From Acanthochlamys bracteata (taxonomy: Eukaryota > Streptophyta > Magnoliopsida > Pandanales > Velloziaceae): a stretch of 64,000 nucleotides of DNA. Below the pieces are notes generated by a model. The model was not told the DNA's origin and ran no database searches. It saw only the letters and a list, made by a program, of their open reading frames with translations. Numbering within the stretch: position 1 is the first letter of the stretch; every line of letters starts with the position of its first letter. Shown here piece by piece: positions 25,950 to 37,996 of this stretch. Location: assembly GCA_019914995.1 (NCBI GenBank), contig CM034136.1, positions 2,681,270 to 2,745,269 of the forward strand. Reading direction: 5' to 3'. Both the position numbers and the translations under genes were made by a program.

Positions 25950-27790
25950 TGAATTATTATGTATTAGAATCTTTACCCATAGATATATTTTAATGACATG
26001 CCGATTTATATATAGGTTTTATATGATTTACACTAGTAATTTATCAAAATTTGATATTTTTTAATGATAAAGTTTCCTACTTAAGTGTTCACAACTATAA
26101 AAGGTCGAAGGAGAGTGCTTTTTTTCATTTTGAATGTTTAGACCTTGACTATGATATTCGTAAGGATGAGTCACTTGTACGTACGCGTACTAGTGCTTCT
26201 ACTGAGATAGCATTATATGAACCACGAGAGAAATCAAACCATTTAAAAATTATGTATATCAAATCTTGCATCTATTTAATATTTGTAGGTCGATATCTAA
26301 TTGTATAAATGTCAATATTTTAATGAAGGCTATTGATGAGCATTTTGAGTATTAGGATAAAGCATTACTAGCATCCTAATGAGCAAGTTGACATCCATAA
26401 AACTCACTATCCTTAAAGATATCTACAACTATAATGCAAATGAGAGATATTACTATTTAATCAAAGTCCCTAAGGTAGACATTTCTAATAATTTTATGAT
26501 GTATTTTGTTCTAAACTCTATTCCATATTCAATATAATACTTTTAAGATTTTCTACAATACACATAAAAGTAAATAATCATTTAATGAACTTTTGATAGT
26601 ATTTGTTCAAGTTGGAGAAAGATTGGTTTAGAAAAAAAATAAAAGTGTACATCTGGTAATAGGAGAAAAGCAAATATTTAATAAGGAAAAAAAAGACAAA
26701 TCAAACATCCAGCAAGTCAATGGTTCTATCTAATGTTTTGAAGAAAGAATTATATGTTTCTTTTCTCTTTTCTAAAAAGAAAAAACATATGAGTAAGAAT
26801 TGCCCTAAAAGAAAGGTTCAGTTTGAAAAAATAGGTATTCTTATATCTTATGTGAATTATGATTTGAATATGATATATGCTTTCCATAACATTTGGTAGA
26901 ATACTTTTGATTTTATAGTTCATGCTTCTAATATCATGCTGGGTTTACTAAATAAAGGAAAACTTTCAAACAGTGAATATAGTATCTATTATGAAAATCG
27001 GATGCCTTTACGTGTGAAAGCTGTAGAAAAATATACACTAGTTTAGAACTGTTTATACTTTGAATTTAGAGCGTATTTTTTATATTTTCAGTTTCTCTAT
27101 AAATTTAATTTTTATTTCAAAACTTGCACATTTGGTTTTTTCTTCAACTTTTTTGGAATATGTCTTAATTTATTAAAAAACTAAATATTTCTTGGAAATG
27201 GTACAATGGATGATATTTTGTTTAAAACTTATTTAAGTGATAAAATTAGCTATAATTTATGATTTCACACGATCAATGCTGGTATTAAGCATTGTGTTAT
27301 GAATAAAACATCTTTCATATTCTGGCATAAAAAATTAGGACATATTTCTATTAAGAGATCAAATAGTTAGTAAATTACGGAGTTCTAAAAACTCTTGACT
27401 TTAAACATTTTGATACTTGTGTAGGTTCCATTAAAGAAAAGCAGACTAAAAAGATTAAGAAAGTTGTCAAAAAAAGTTGTGAGATTTTAGAAATTATATA
27501 CACATATATATGATGTCATAATATATGCTCCAGTGGTCATAATTATTTAATCACTTCTATAGATCATTATTAATGTGTAATGTGTCGCTATTTGTTTCAT
27601 AATAAAAGCGAGGAGTTGGATGCCTTTAAGTATATAAGGTAGAGATAGAGAAACAATATCGAAAACAAATAAAAATCGTGAAATCTGACAGGGATGATAA
27701 ATAGTATAATGTCTACAGAATTACTAGACAAGCACTTGTCTATTTATTAAATTTCTTCAAAAGTAGGGTATTATAGCTCGATACATTTTT
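25950..27790 (+). mobile_element. Decayed Copia retrotransposon (fossil)
   Basis: A plus-strand Copia relic broken at many points. Recognisable parts in order are a gag zinc-knuckle remnant near 26780-26830 (HMSKNCPKRK), protease-region remnants near 26880-27050, a GAG-pre-integrase motif near 27320-27365 (FWHKKLGHISIKR) and an integrase remnant from about 27425 to 27770. No reverse transcriptase and no LTR pair were found, so the element is also incomplete. The divergence indicates considerable age; the borders are approximate. Confidence 0.65.
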
Positions 27791-28803
27791 CCTTATATGG
27801 TTGAGCGGTGTCATCTCTCCAAGCCCTGTACCAGTTGCCGTTAATTATGCAGCTCAAAGTTCAGACAAAGAAACATACGGGTTCCAAGTCCATAATGTTG
27901 GGATCTTAACTTCTCTCAACTTCAGAACCCAGAACCAAATTTGCTTTTGGTGGAGACACATGGTGCATAAGAACTGCACAAACCTTGATATGCATGTTGG
28001 ATAGTCATACTCGTTCATGGTTACTATGGATCAAAATGCAAGCAGTGCTGCCGCGTTGTTGCGAGTGCTCGATTTGAGAGTGAATCACGTTGGTAGAAGG
28101 TTACTTGTGCTGTCATCTTGCACTATTCAAGTTCCAAGAGCAAAGCATCAAGTATGGATACACCCGAACTCGTCCAATGAACTTGTTCTTTTTAAACAGA
28201 TGCTTTTGTGAGCTCAACAGTAGAGGCTCTCCGGAAAATACATGTTTTGCTAAGTTTTTTGGAAGAGATGGACTTAAACATGCCCATTTTGGTGATATTT
28301 TGAGAACCTGGGCACCTACTTGGCTTTCAAACACAAAAGTGGTATGAGACGATCAAACTCAAGCTCACTGGCAAAGAAACGTATTTGGGATGGCAAGGGT
28401 TGGATCTGTAGATGTTTGGAAACGTTTTTCCTCGCTGCAGTTGTGAAGATAGTAGAGAAACATTTCTTACTACATATAATATTCAGCAATGCCAAGGAGG
28501 CTAGTTATTTTTTAGTTGCAGCCGCGTTCATCTCCATACCATTTGGATGGTTCTACTCTGGTACCTACTTTGCAGTTGTTAGCTATGTGGCACGCCGAGT
28601 ATCCGCACAGACTGTAATCAACATTGGTCTGGAAAAATCAAGGGGAGATACGCAGGTTGACAATAGCCAATAGCTATGTTTGCAACTACGGTGATTCTTC
28701 GATGGTTCTTGGGGGCCTTCATCCATGTGGAGATCTTTTTGCTAACATGCTTGGGACTTCTATGGAATATGCACAAGTTAAAGCAGTTGTTTGAATAGGC
28801 TGT
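27791..28803 (+). other. Unrecognised sequence with protein-like patches
   Basis: Several patches have gene-like composition. About 27800-28000 encodes GVISPSPVPVAVNYAAQSSD in one frame. About 28210-28450 and 28490-28670 are open in different frames, the last with a hydrophobic stretch ASYFLVAAAFISIPFGWFYS that could span a membrane. The frames do not join, and I do not recognise the protein. It may be a degraded gene beside the FGGY pseudogene. Confidence 0.3.
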
Positions 28804-29058
28804 TGCTACAAGCTGCTAGGTTCAGCAAATAGCCCTACACAAATGTGGAAGGAGAGAGAAAGCGTAGAGTTCCTCATCAGATATATGGCATGTGACTTGT
28901 GCAGCAGTAAAAGCAGCATGGAAGTCTGCAAACTTCTTCGCCGAGGAGGTTGTCGGTTTAGGATTTGCTGCGACATACTCGGTTGTTGCTATTGATGGTG
29001 ATGATTCGACGTTATCAGTTTCATGGAGCATAGGAGAAATGTTATAGTATGGCTAGAT

Positions 29059-29163
29059 TGTTGGCGTGAGTTAAAGTGAAAATAATACTTTATATATTTA
29101 ATGTATATAAGTAGATATGTATTTGTATTAAGTGATATATAGAATAATACATGTATTTTAACA
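29059..29163 (+). repeat. 5' LTR of the Copia element
   Basis: It starts TGTTGGCGTGAG and ends TTTTAACA, followed at once by the primer binding site. At 105 bp it is short for a Copia LTR. Confidence 0.85.
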
Positions 29164-32100
29164 TGGTATCAAGAGCAGATTAAAAACCCTAACTGCACCG
29201 TCTGCCGCGCCGTCGACAACTGTATCTCCCCGGATTCCGACACAACAAACCACCAGACCAGACTCAACGTTAGTTTGTCACCGCCGGCGACGAAAGAAAG
29301 GAAAAAAAATTGATACCAGACCGGTGAACGCTAGCATCGCCACCGTAGCCAACGCCGGATTGATCTTCGACACAACTCCGATCGCCTGACCTTGGCTTTT
29401 CCTAGCTGATCTTCTTTGCCGAAGAAAAGCTGCTGACTCACCGTAGCTGCCGCCGCCAGATCTGCTCGCCACGAGCTTCTTCTCCGCTGCCGCCGCGAGC
29501 TTCGCTTCTTCTCCGCTACCCTCGTCGATTTATAATCCGGCTTCAACCTCGCCGGCGTCCTTCTTTTCAAATCATCCGCCGCTGCCGCTAGGGTTCTACC
29601 ACCGTCTCTACTCGTCGCCGCTGCCGCCAGATTCGCCCGCCCGATTGACCGCCGCTTGCCAGTCGCTGCTCGATCGACCGAAACCTCTTGCTGCTCAGAC
29701 CAACGTGAACCGACATCCGACTCTCCCGCCGACATCTCTCCGACTCTCCCTGCAGAAGTACTGTCTTCCCCGGCTTCCCCAGCTCCATTTTCACCGCTTC
29801 TCCGATCGGCTGAAAATTTTTTTTCTCTCTCGGCGCCTGACGTTAAAATCACGAGTGTGATTTCCACTAATTGGGATTGATTTGGCTATGTTGTTACTAA
29901 GCCAAAAATGGATCAACAGTATAACCTCTGTGCTAATGACTTCACAGCTCGGACGACACAAGTATTGACTCAGACTCAACCTCAAAATTCGAGCTCACGT
30001 TATGATACATCTATTGGACAAATTAGTATTAAATTGGACGGTACTAATTATGCAGTATGGTCTCAGCTCGATGGATTCTTTGATAGGTAATTTCATTCGG
30101 TTTCCTACGGCGAAGACAGTATGGAATGTAGTGGCTATAACTTATTTTGATGGCACTGACACCTCACAAGTGTATGATCTCAAAAGACGAGTAGCCGAAC
30201 AAGATAAGTCGGAGGATCCATTAAAACGTATTATAATACTCTACAAAGTTTATGGAGGGAGATTGATTTTCACCGTCCTAATCTAATGGAGTGCGATACG
30301 GATTTCCACAAGTATAATTATATACTACAGGAAGATAAAATGTATACCTTTCTTGATGGATTAGATGATCGACTTGATAAAGTACGAAGTGATGTGCTTC
30401 AAATTCGACCATTTTCGACAGTGGAGCAGGCATATGCACATATTAGACGAGAAGACTCGAGACAATCCGTTATGATGACGGAAATAGAAGTTCCTACTGG
30501 TGCAGTTATGGTGTCTAAGGGTGGAAATAAAACATCTACCCTTCAGTTAACACCTGCTAGCAGTATGATCAAACCTGGGCCAAATGCAGGAAAACTACAA
30601 GAACCTTCAAAGCCAAAAGCATTGATAGAAGGAGGAGGCTGCACACATTGCGGGAAGATGAAACATACCCGAGAGACATGCTTCAAATTACACGAATATC
30701 CAGATTGGTGGAACAAGTTCAAGGCCAAGAAACAACATGATGCTATTGCTAGTAGTCGGTCGAGCTACTGTGGTAAATGCAGAACCCTAACTGTCTCTTA
30801 TTTCACAGGTTGACCAGTCAAATATCACTCATCCACCCAATGCATCTATTACTACCAACTTATGTAACTATAATCATATGTTATCCAACTCTTCCTACAA
30901 AAATTGTTAAGAATGGATAATTGATTCAGGGGCAACTGACCACATGACGTATGACTCCCGTGACATCACCACTACTATTTTCCCGAGACGAACATCTATT
31001 GCCAATACAAATAGAGTCATATATCCAGTCACAGGGGCTGGAACAGTGTCCCTATTGACTTCTCTCTCACTACCAAATATTTTACTTGTTTCATCTCTAT
31101 CAAATAAATTGATATCAGTGGGACAAGCAACGTAGGAATTGAATTGTTGTGTACTAATGTATCATCAGTTTTGTCTTCTTCAGGATATTCTCAGTAAGGA
31201 GATCATTAGTCGTGGTATTAAGAGAGGGGGTTATATTAAATTGAAGACTTCAGTCCTGCTAGAGCGAATCATACTCATCATGTATCTGAAGGCAAGTAGA
31301 GACAAATCTGGTTATGGCATCGTCAGTTAGGGCACCATTCTTTCAGTTATTTGAAGTTTTTACTACCAAAATCTATTTTCTGGTTTGAACTCTTCAGACT
31401 TTAAATGTGATGTGTGCATGTTAGCTAAAAGTCATCGTGCTTATTACCTTATTAGTTCTAGTAGGAGTCAAACTTCGTTTGCTTTGATCCATTCTGATGT
31501 TTGGGGACCTTCCTCTGTTTCCAACTCCTCTGGCTTCTGTTGGTTTGTGATTTTTGTGGATGATTGTGCGCGAATGACTTGGCTTTATTTAATGAAAAAC
31601 AAATATGAAGTATTTGGTATTTTTCGCTACTTCTATAATATGATTCAAACTCAGTTTTCAACAACACTTCGGATTCTTCGTTCGGATAATGGTGGCGAGT
31701 ATATCAACCATGACTTGATTGATTACTTTAAGACTCATGGTATTATTCATGAAACAATATGCTCTCATACACCACAGCAGAATGGTATTGCTGAAAGAAA
31801 AAATAGACATCTCTTGGAGACAACTAGAGCTCTTATGATTCAAGCAAATGTGCCTCAAAGTTATTGGACAGACGTAGTTGTTTCTGCAGTATACTTGCTT
31901 AATCGAATGCCCTCCAAGGTACTAAATTTTAACACTCCTATTCAGGCATTATCTCATCATAAATCATTGCCATCTATCTTGACGCTTCTCCCTCGGATGT
32001 TCGAATGTGTGGCATTTGTACATCTACATAAAAATCATCGGACCAAATTTGACTCTTGTGCTGTTCGTTTTATATTTTTGAGTTATGGTACACATATGAA

Positions 32101-34184
32101 GGGCTATCGGTGTTATCATCCTCCCACTAGACGCACATATGTTACTATGGATGTCACATTCTTAGAATCTGAAATATTTTTCTCTTCCCCAGCATCCAAT
32201 TCAGAGACACAATGTGAAGACCAGAATTGGAATAATTGGCCAAGATTTATAGAAAAAGAAACTCCTATACCTGTCGCACATAATCTAGAGATGGGAAGCG
32301 AAACACAGCAGGAAAAAATAGCTGGGCTTGTTAAAGAATCCTCAACACAAGCATATGGCACCATCGAAGAAGAAAATCCCCTTATCCTCTAGTACCGGAA
32401 GATCAATCTCTAGATAATATTCCTGAGGTAAGTTCCCCTACCACTCCACATTCTGATAACATGTTGGAAACTTTTACTAGGTTATAAGTTACCTTTTAGA
32501 CATAGTCGTGGCAAACCTCCTGATAGATACTCACCAGATTTCGAAAAAAAGAATACAAAATATTCTATTGCCAACTATGTTTCATCGCAGGGACTGTCAG
32601 AACCATTAAAGAATTTTGTAAGTTGTCCTCTTATCATATTCCTAATGGAGTACGGGAAGCTTTAGCAGATCCTAAGTGGGCTCAAGCGATAGAAGAAGAG
32701 ATGAGAGCACTACAGAAAAATAACACATGGACCCTTGTTACATTACCAGAAGGGAAGAAAGCCATGGGATACAAGTGGATATTTTCTGTCAAACATAGAG
32801 CAGATGAATCTATCGAAAGGTATAAAGCAAGACTTATAGCGAAAGGATATACACAGACATATGGTGTAGACTACCAAGAAACTTTTTCACCGGTAGCAAA
32901 ATTAAACACTGTGAGAGTCCTTCTATCTCTTGCAGTAAATCTAAATTGGTCACTACATCAGTTTGACGTAAAGAATGCCTTTTTACATGGTGATCTGAAG
33001 GAGGAAGTATACATGGATGTTCCATCAGAATATACTGTGACATCTCATGCTGGAGCGGTATGTAAACTCCAAAAAACGTTATATGGATTAAAGCAATCTC
33101 CTAGGACCTGGTTCGGACGATTTAGTCTGGCAATGGAAAAGTATGGGTTCAAATAGAGCAACTCAAATCACACATTGTTTTTCAAACATAAACAAGGAAA
33201 GGTAACAATTTTGATTATTTATGTTGATGATATGATAATAACTAGTGATGATACGGAAGAAATAGCTGCATTGCAAAAGCATTTATCTACTGAGTTTAAA
33301 ATGAAAGATTTAGGAGGACTTAAATATTTTCTGGATATTGAAGTGGCTCGATCTGAAAGAGATTTTTTTATATCTCAGAGAAAATATGTATTAGATCTAC
33401 TATCTGAAATAGGAATGCTTGATTGTAAACCAGCAGATATTCCAATTATTTATAATCATGGTTTGGGAGAATATTCTAATTATGTACCCACCTTTTTTTT
33501 CGAGAGATACCAAAAGATCGTTGAAAAGTTGATTTATTTATCTCACACAAGATCAGATATTGCTTATACTGTGAGCGTGGTAAGTCAATTCATGCATTAT
33601 CCTAGTGAAGATCATATGAATGCAGTATTTCGAATTATTGGCTATTTAAAATCGGCTCCAGAGAGAGGGATCATGTACTCTAAGAATAACCATATTGATA
33701 TTGAAGAATATACAGATGCTGACTGGGCATGAAGTATTTCTGATAGGAGATCTACATAGGATATTTTACCTTTGTATGTGATAATTTAGTTACTTGAAGG
33801 AGTAAGAAACAAAAAGTAATTACATTATCAAGTGCAGAAGTCGAGTTCAGAGGTATGAGTAAAGGTTTATGTGAACTTCTTTGGTTATAAGGATTACTTA
33901 TAGAGGTAGGCTACACACCGGTATCTGAGATGAAGTTATTTTGTGATAACAAGGTAACCATTAATATTGCTCATAATCTAGTTCAACATGATCGGACAAA
34001 ACATGTTGAAGTTGATCGTCATTTTATCAAACAGAAACTAGACGACAAGACAGTTAAGTTCCCATTTGTGAAGTCTGAAGATCAATTGACAAATATACTT
34101 ACAAAAGCTGTTTCCAATAAAATATTTACAACTCACTTGATAAGTTGGGTATTAGAGATATCTATACACCAACTTGAGGGAAAA

Positions 34185-34268
34185 TATTGGCGTGAGTTAA
34201 AGTGACAATAATACCCTATGTATTTAATATATATAGGTGGACATGTGTTCGTATTAAGTGATATATAG
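34185..34268 (+). repeat. 3' LTR of the Copia element
   Basis: It follows the purine-rich tract cttgagggaaaa and repeats ttggcgtgagttaaagtga and gtattaagtgatatatag from the 5' LTR. The right border is set where similarity to the 5' LTR stops and kinase sequence resumes. Confidence 0.8.
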
Positions 34269-35308
34269 GGCAGCAAGCTGAACGAATACATTCCTTCAAA
34301 TCACCAGTGCTCCGATGCTGCTAAATATAGGCACCCAAGCTATAATGAGCAAAGGAGAATTTGAACGGATCATGGTTCCTTGGCTTTAGGTGAATGGACT
34401 TAAGTGACTGGTTGACATACAGAGCTACTGGTGATGATGTTCGGAGCTTGTGTACAACTTTGTAAATGAACCTATCTTGGCAATGCTCATGTGCAACTGC
34501 ATGAAAGAGATTCCAGAAATATGGAGGCGTGTGGATGGGATGACATCTTTTGGCAGGAGATTGGTATATAAGATATTGTTGAAAGAAATTATGGAAAAAA
34601 TGGGCGAAGTGTTGCTTTTCGTGGTCTTCTCTAGGTTCTGGTTAGACAAACCACAGCTGCACAGGAACTAGGCCTTCTAGCTGGGACTCCTATTGGGACG
34701 TCAGTTGTAGATACTCATGCTGGTGGATTGGGATCATGGAGAGTGTGCCGAACAGAGCCTCAATTTACCAAAGCTGTTTGGAGGCCCCTTCTGGTCAGCA
34801 ATGGTATCTCAATACTGGCTCACTGAAGGCGGGCAAAGTGCAACCGATGTTTTCTTAGATCATGTAATTCAAAGCCATGCTGATGAACCTAGAGTTTAGC
34901 TAATCAAGCTGCTTCCAAAGGTACTGAAATCAGTTTATGACCTACTGAACAAGATATTAGAAGCAATTAATGTTGGCAGAGCACAACGTCTCATTTGTTC
35001 CAGCCTTGACTGAAGATGTGCATGTCATTCCTGACTTCTATGGGAATAGGTCTCAAAAACTGAACTACACATTGTGACCCCTCCTTTCAATCTGCCCCTA
35101 CTGCTAATAAGATGAAGATGATTATGAATTATGTTGGTCTTGTAGTCAACGCCACATTTCTGAATCAACGGCTTCCTCAACATTGAGGACAAGGTTGTTT
35201 TTTAGGAGGCTGAATGTTACAATACGGGTTTAAACGTAGGTGACTTGGTCCTTAGAAGTCGTGTGTCTAGAAGATCATGAACTTAGTACTCCTTAATCCA
35301 GATGAGTA

Positions 35309-35556
35309 CGGGACGTTTGGTTCAGCTTTTTTCCAACACTTTTTTTTTAATTTTTTATTTCATATTTTTCAATACATATTTTATAAGTATCTATAAAATT
35401 TATTTAAAATTTTAAAAAATGTAAAAAAATTTTACGTAATGAGATTTTTTTATTATATATTTTTATTATTTTTTAAAAATAAAATCAAAAAAATAAAAAT
35501 ACCTTCTATTTTAAAAAAAAATTATTTTATAAGTACTTTCAAACGGACCATAGTCA
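35309..35556 (+). mobile_element. AT-rich MITE family, copy 1
   Basis: It begins tttggttcagcttttttcc and ends aagtactttcaaacgg. The interior shares with copy 4 the phrases atttatttaaaattttaga-like, acg(t/g)a(a/g)tgagat and attgtatatttttattatt-like. Length is about 250 bp, with no coding capacity. Flanking duplications are not clear. Confidence 0.55.
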
Positions 35557-37530
35557 AATTGATTAAATATTCTAGGAGTAAAGGTGTTTTAGTTGTATTA
35601 TAACTCTAGCTAGCTAGAGTTATGAGTAAAAGTATAAATAAGATGAAATCATTCAAAAGTTTGATATCAAATATGTTTACCTTTGCTTAAAAGTATCAAA
35701 AGATCTTACTAAAATAAAGAATTTATTCTGAAATAAAAACCTTAGAACGTTTTTTTTTAATCAAAAGCTTGTCTTATAAGTATATTTAGATAGAATTATT
35801 TAATTATAACATTAGCCGAAGATGCTATTTGATAAAAAAAGTATTTATAAACTGAAATAAAATATAAATAATTTAAATATTCTAAGTATATAGTGTTATA
35901 TATATTAAATTTGTAAATAATTTTTTAACATATATTTTAATTTTTTGACTTTAATATATCTATTAAACATAATTAATTCTAATACTTTTGTATTAAATAA
36001 CTTATGATAATTATCTATTTATTAATATTAAATGATATGAGCGAAATTTTCTAGTTCAAAAATGGCAAATATGTTAGAAATTAAGGAACACAGCGGAACT
36101 TTTTAATATTGCAAAGCAAAAAATATCAAGAAAAATAAACTTTGCAGTTTATTTAGAAAAGTTACGATTGGTCCCTTTGCATGAGCAAGCAAAGAAGATG
36201 ATGGTTTTGCAAATGCAAAGAAGGACGGCTAACTTCCTTTATTGAGGTTTTACTTTATATGGGACCCATTATTTTTCCTTATATAATAAACAAAATGTAA
36301 TGTGCTTTCCACTTAGTCTTCATTTGATTCAGCTTAACAAAAACATAGTTTTTTAAATATATAATTATATAAAAATTTATTTAAAAATTAGAAAAATTTT
36401 ATTTAAATATAAAAATTTTTATTACATATATTTATTTTTTTTAAAATAAAAAATAAACTTATTTAAAAAAAAATAAAAATAATTTTATTTTAAAAAATTT
36501 CATTTCAGAATCACTCCTTTCTGATAAACCGCGTCTTCCTTTCTATATACCTACCATTTTCCAATACTATTATAGTTATCAGCTACCTAACAAAAATAAA
36601 AATTATTTATATTATTATTAAGATCTACCCCCCAACTTAAGACTATATTACAGGTATGGAGACAATTTTCCCTTCTAACGAAAGTCTTAACATTTATCGT
36701 TAACTTTGACGTCTTAATAAATATTTAAAAGTACTTTTTTCTAAATATGTTAAATATTCTTAAATAAAGTTTATTTTTATATTTTAAAAGTTAGAAATAA
36801 ATAATAATAATATTTTATGACATAAATTTTTATATTTTTAAAATATTAAAAAATATAAAATATTATAAAAATTTATCAAAAAGTATAAAATAAAAAATAA
36901 ATAATTAACCCCAAGCAGCAATGCGGTAGTCGTAAAAAAATATAAATTTAATATTTTTACTAAATTACTTGAAATATTAAAAAATATGTGAAATTTGCAT
37001 CTTGGTTGCCTTAACTTTGGACCTATTGCAAATCAGAGCCGTACTTTTGAAAATTTTCTGATAATAGTAAATTTAAAATGGCAGTTTAGGACGTGTTTAC
37101 TAATACTTTAAATTTCACTTTATTTAAACTCATCTTTAACATAAAATACTTACAAAAATTAAAATAAATTTTTTATTAATAAAATTTTTTTTAAATTCAA
37201 ATTTAAAACTTACTATAAATATATAATTAATATAAAATTTTATTTTTTATTAAATATTTTTAATTTTTAATTTTATTTTTTAAATTTACTTTCTAAAAAT
37301 TCCACTTCATCCCACTTGATAAACACGATGCAAAGCCGTCTGAAACTTTATTATAATTTTCTTCCTTTGAAAAATGAAAACAAATTATTATTCCGCAATA
37401 AACGCCGTTGCATTGACCCACTGTGCAATGTAATAACACAGTAACACTACTACTTTTATTACCAAATCGAAATGCCACGACCGTAATTACATCAAACTCT
37501 AAGCCCTAATTTTCGTAAGCCTCTCTTCTT
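35557..37530. other. Very AT-rich intergenic sequence
   Basis: No gene is seen apart from the MITE copy noted separately. About 37080-37320 is another AT-rich block with acttta / ttaaag-like ends that may be a further small element. The sequence immediately before 37530 leads into the RALF promoter. Confidence 0.45.
36315..36520 (+). mobile_element. AT-rich MITE family, copy 2 (diverged)
   Basis: It begins cttcatttgattcagctta and contains aaaatttatttaaaaattag and attacatatatttatttt phrases in the same order as copy 1. The right end near ttcatttcagaatcactcc is less certain. Confidence 0.42.
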
Positions 37531-37534
37531 TCTC

Positions 37535-37543
37535 TTTATATTC
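37535..37543 (+). promoter_or_regulatory. Candidate TATA box of the RALF gene
   Basis: tttatattc lies about 95-100 bp upstream of the RALF ATG, within a pyrimidine-rich promoter. This predicts a short leader starting near 37570 in the ctttcccttctttctc stretch. Confidence 0.45.
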
Positions 37544-37636
37544 TCCCATCCTCACACGCTTTCCCTTCTTTCTCATTCTCTCTCTGTACATTTCAAACCT
37601 TCTTCTCCATTAAACCTATTTTCTCAAGCAAAAGCC

Positions 37637-37996
37637 ATGGTTTCAGCTTCAGGTTTCACAAAATCGATTCTTCTGATCTCGATTCTCGCAATCTGGGTTG
37701 CATCAACGGTAGCCATGAAGGAAAGCAGCAGCAGTTTCATGGTGGGTTGGATTCCTGACAAGAAATCCGAGTGCAGAGGAACGATTGCGGAGTGTGAAGC
37801 TGAGGCAGAGTTCGATCTTGACTCTGAGATCAACAGGCGTGTTCTCGCTACCAGCAGCTACATCAGTTATGGCGCTCTTAGGCGTGACAGCACCCCGTGC
37901 TCTCGTCGGGGAGCGAGCTACTACAACTGTCGACCGGGAGCGCAGAGGAATCCTTACCGTCGTGGTTGTTCGAGAATCACTCAGTGCCGTGGTTAG
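37637..37996 (+). CDS. RALF peptide precursor (RALF33/23-like)
   Basis: Single-exon gene for a 119-residue precursor of a rapid alkalinization factor, a secreted cysteine-rich peptide. In the known family these signal through FERONIA-type receptor kinases and LLG co-receptors at the cell surface. Residues 1-26 form a signal peptide with the hydrophobic core ILLISILAIWVAS. The acidic propeptide (about 27-66) contains two Cys (46 and 53). RRVL at 67-70 is the site-1 protease (subtilase SBT6.1) type RRxL cleavage motif. The predicted mature peptide, residues 71-119, is 49 residues long. It has YISYGALRR, the receptor-binding YISY motif, four Cys (88, 98, 111, 117) that would form two disulfides, and CSRRGASYYNC followed by RPGAQRNPYRRGCSR. 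It differs from Arabidopsis RALF23/33 at several usually conserved sites (PGAQRNPYRR where ANPYSR is usual). The start is the only ATG before the signal peptide. Confidence 0.96.
   Translation: MVSASGFTKSILLISILAIWVASTVAMKESSSSFMVGWIPDKKSECRGTIAECEAEAEFDLDSEINRRVLATSSYISYGALRRDSTPCSRRGASYYNCRPGAQRNPYRRGCSRITQCRG

Larger units (their letters stand above)
29059..34268 (+). mobile_element. Copia retrotransposon with short LTRs (fossil)
   Basis: A nearly full-length but broken Copia element, with several breaks across the coding part. Parts in order: 5' LTR 29059-29163; primer binding site from 29164 (TGGTATCAAGAGCA, tRNA-Met type); gag about 29908-30810 with a CX2CX4HX4C zinc knuckle (CTHCGKMKHTRETC); protease about 30910-31130; integrase about 31385-32100; reverse transcriptase about 32640-33400; RNase H about 33600-34150; polypurine tract about 34173-34184; 3' LTR 34185-34268. 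By eye the LTRs differ at about 11 of 84 aligned positions, which implies an insertion some millions of years old at usual plant rates. It sits inside an FGGY-kinase pseudogene. Confidence 0.93.
28804..35060 (+). pseudogene. FGGY carbohydrate-kinase pseudogene, split by a Copia element
   Basis: Two pieces of a plant FGGY-family carbohydrate kinase gene flank a retrotransposon. The left piece (28804-29058) reads KLLGSANSPTQMWKERESVE, then SDIWHVTCAAVKAAWKSANF, then EEVVGLGFAATYSVVAIDGD, and continues to RRNVIVWLD. The right piece (34269-about 35060) resumes at QAERIHSFKSPVLR, then [46 protein letters not shown] and TEDVHVIPDFYGNRS. In intact homologues RRNVIVWMD is followed directly by HRAVKQAERI, so the retrotransposon landed inside this exon. 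The kinase copy itself carries several frame changes and stops, and a stretch is missing between the ESVP and [12 protein letters not shown] parts. Introns appear to be absent over the right piece, so a processed copy is possible. Confidence 0.85.
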
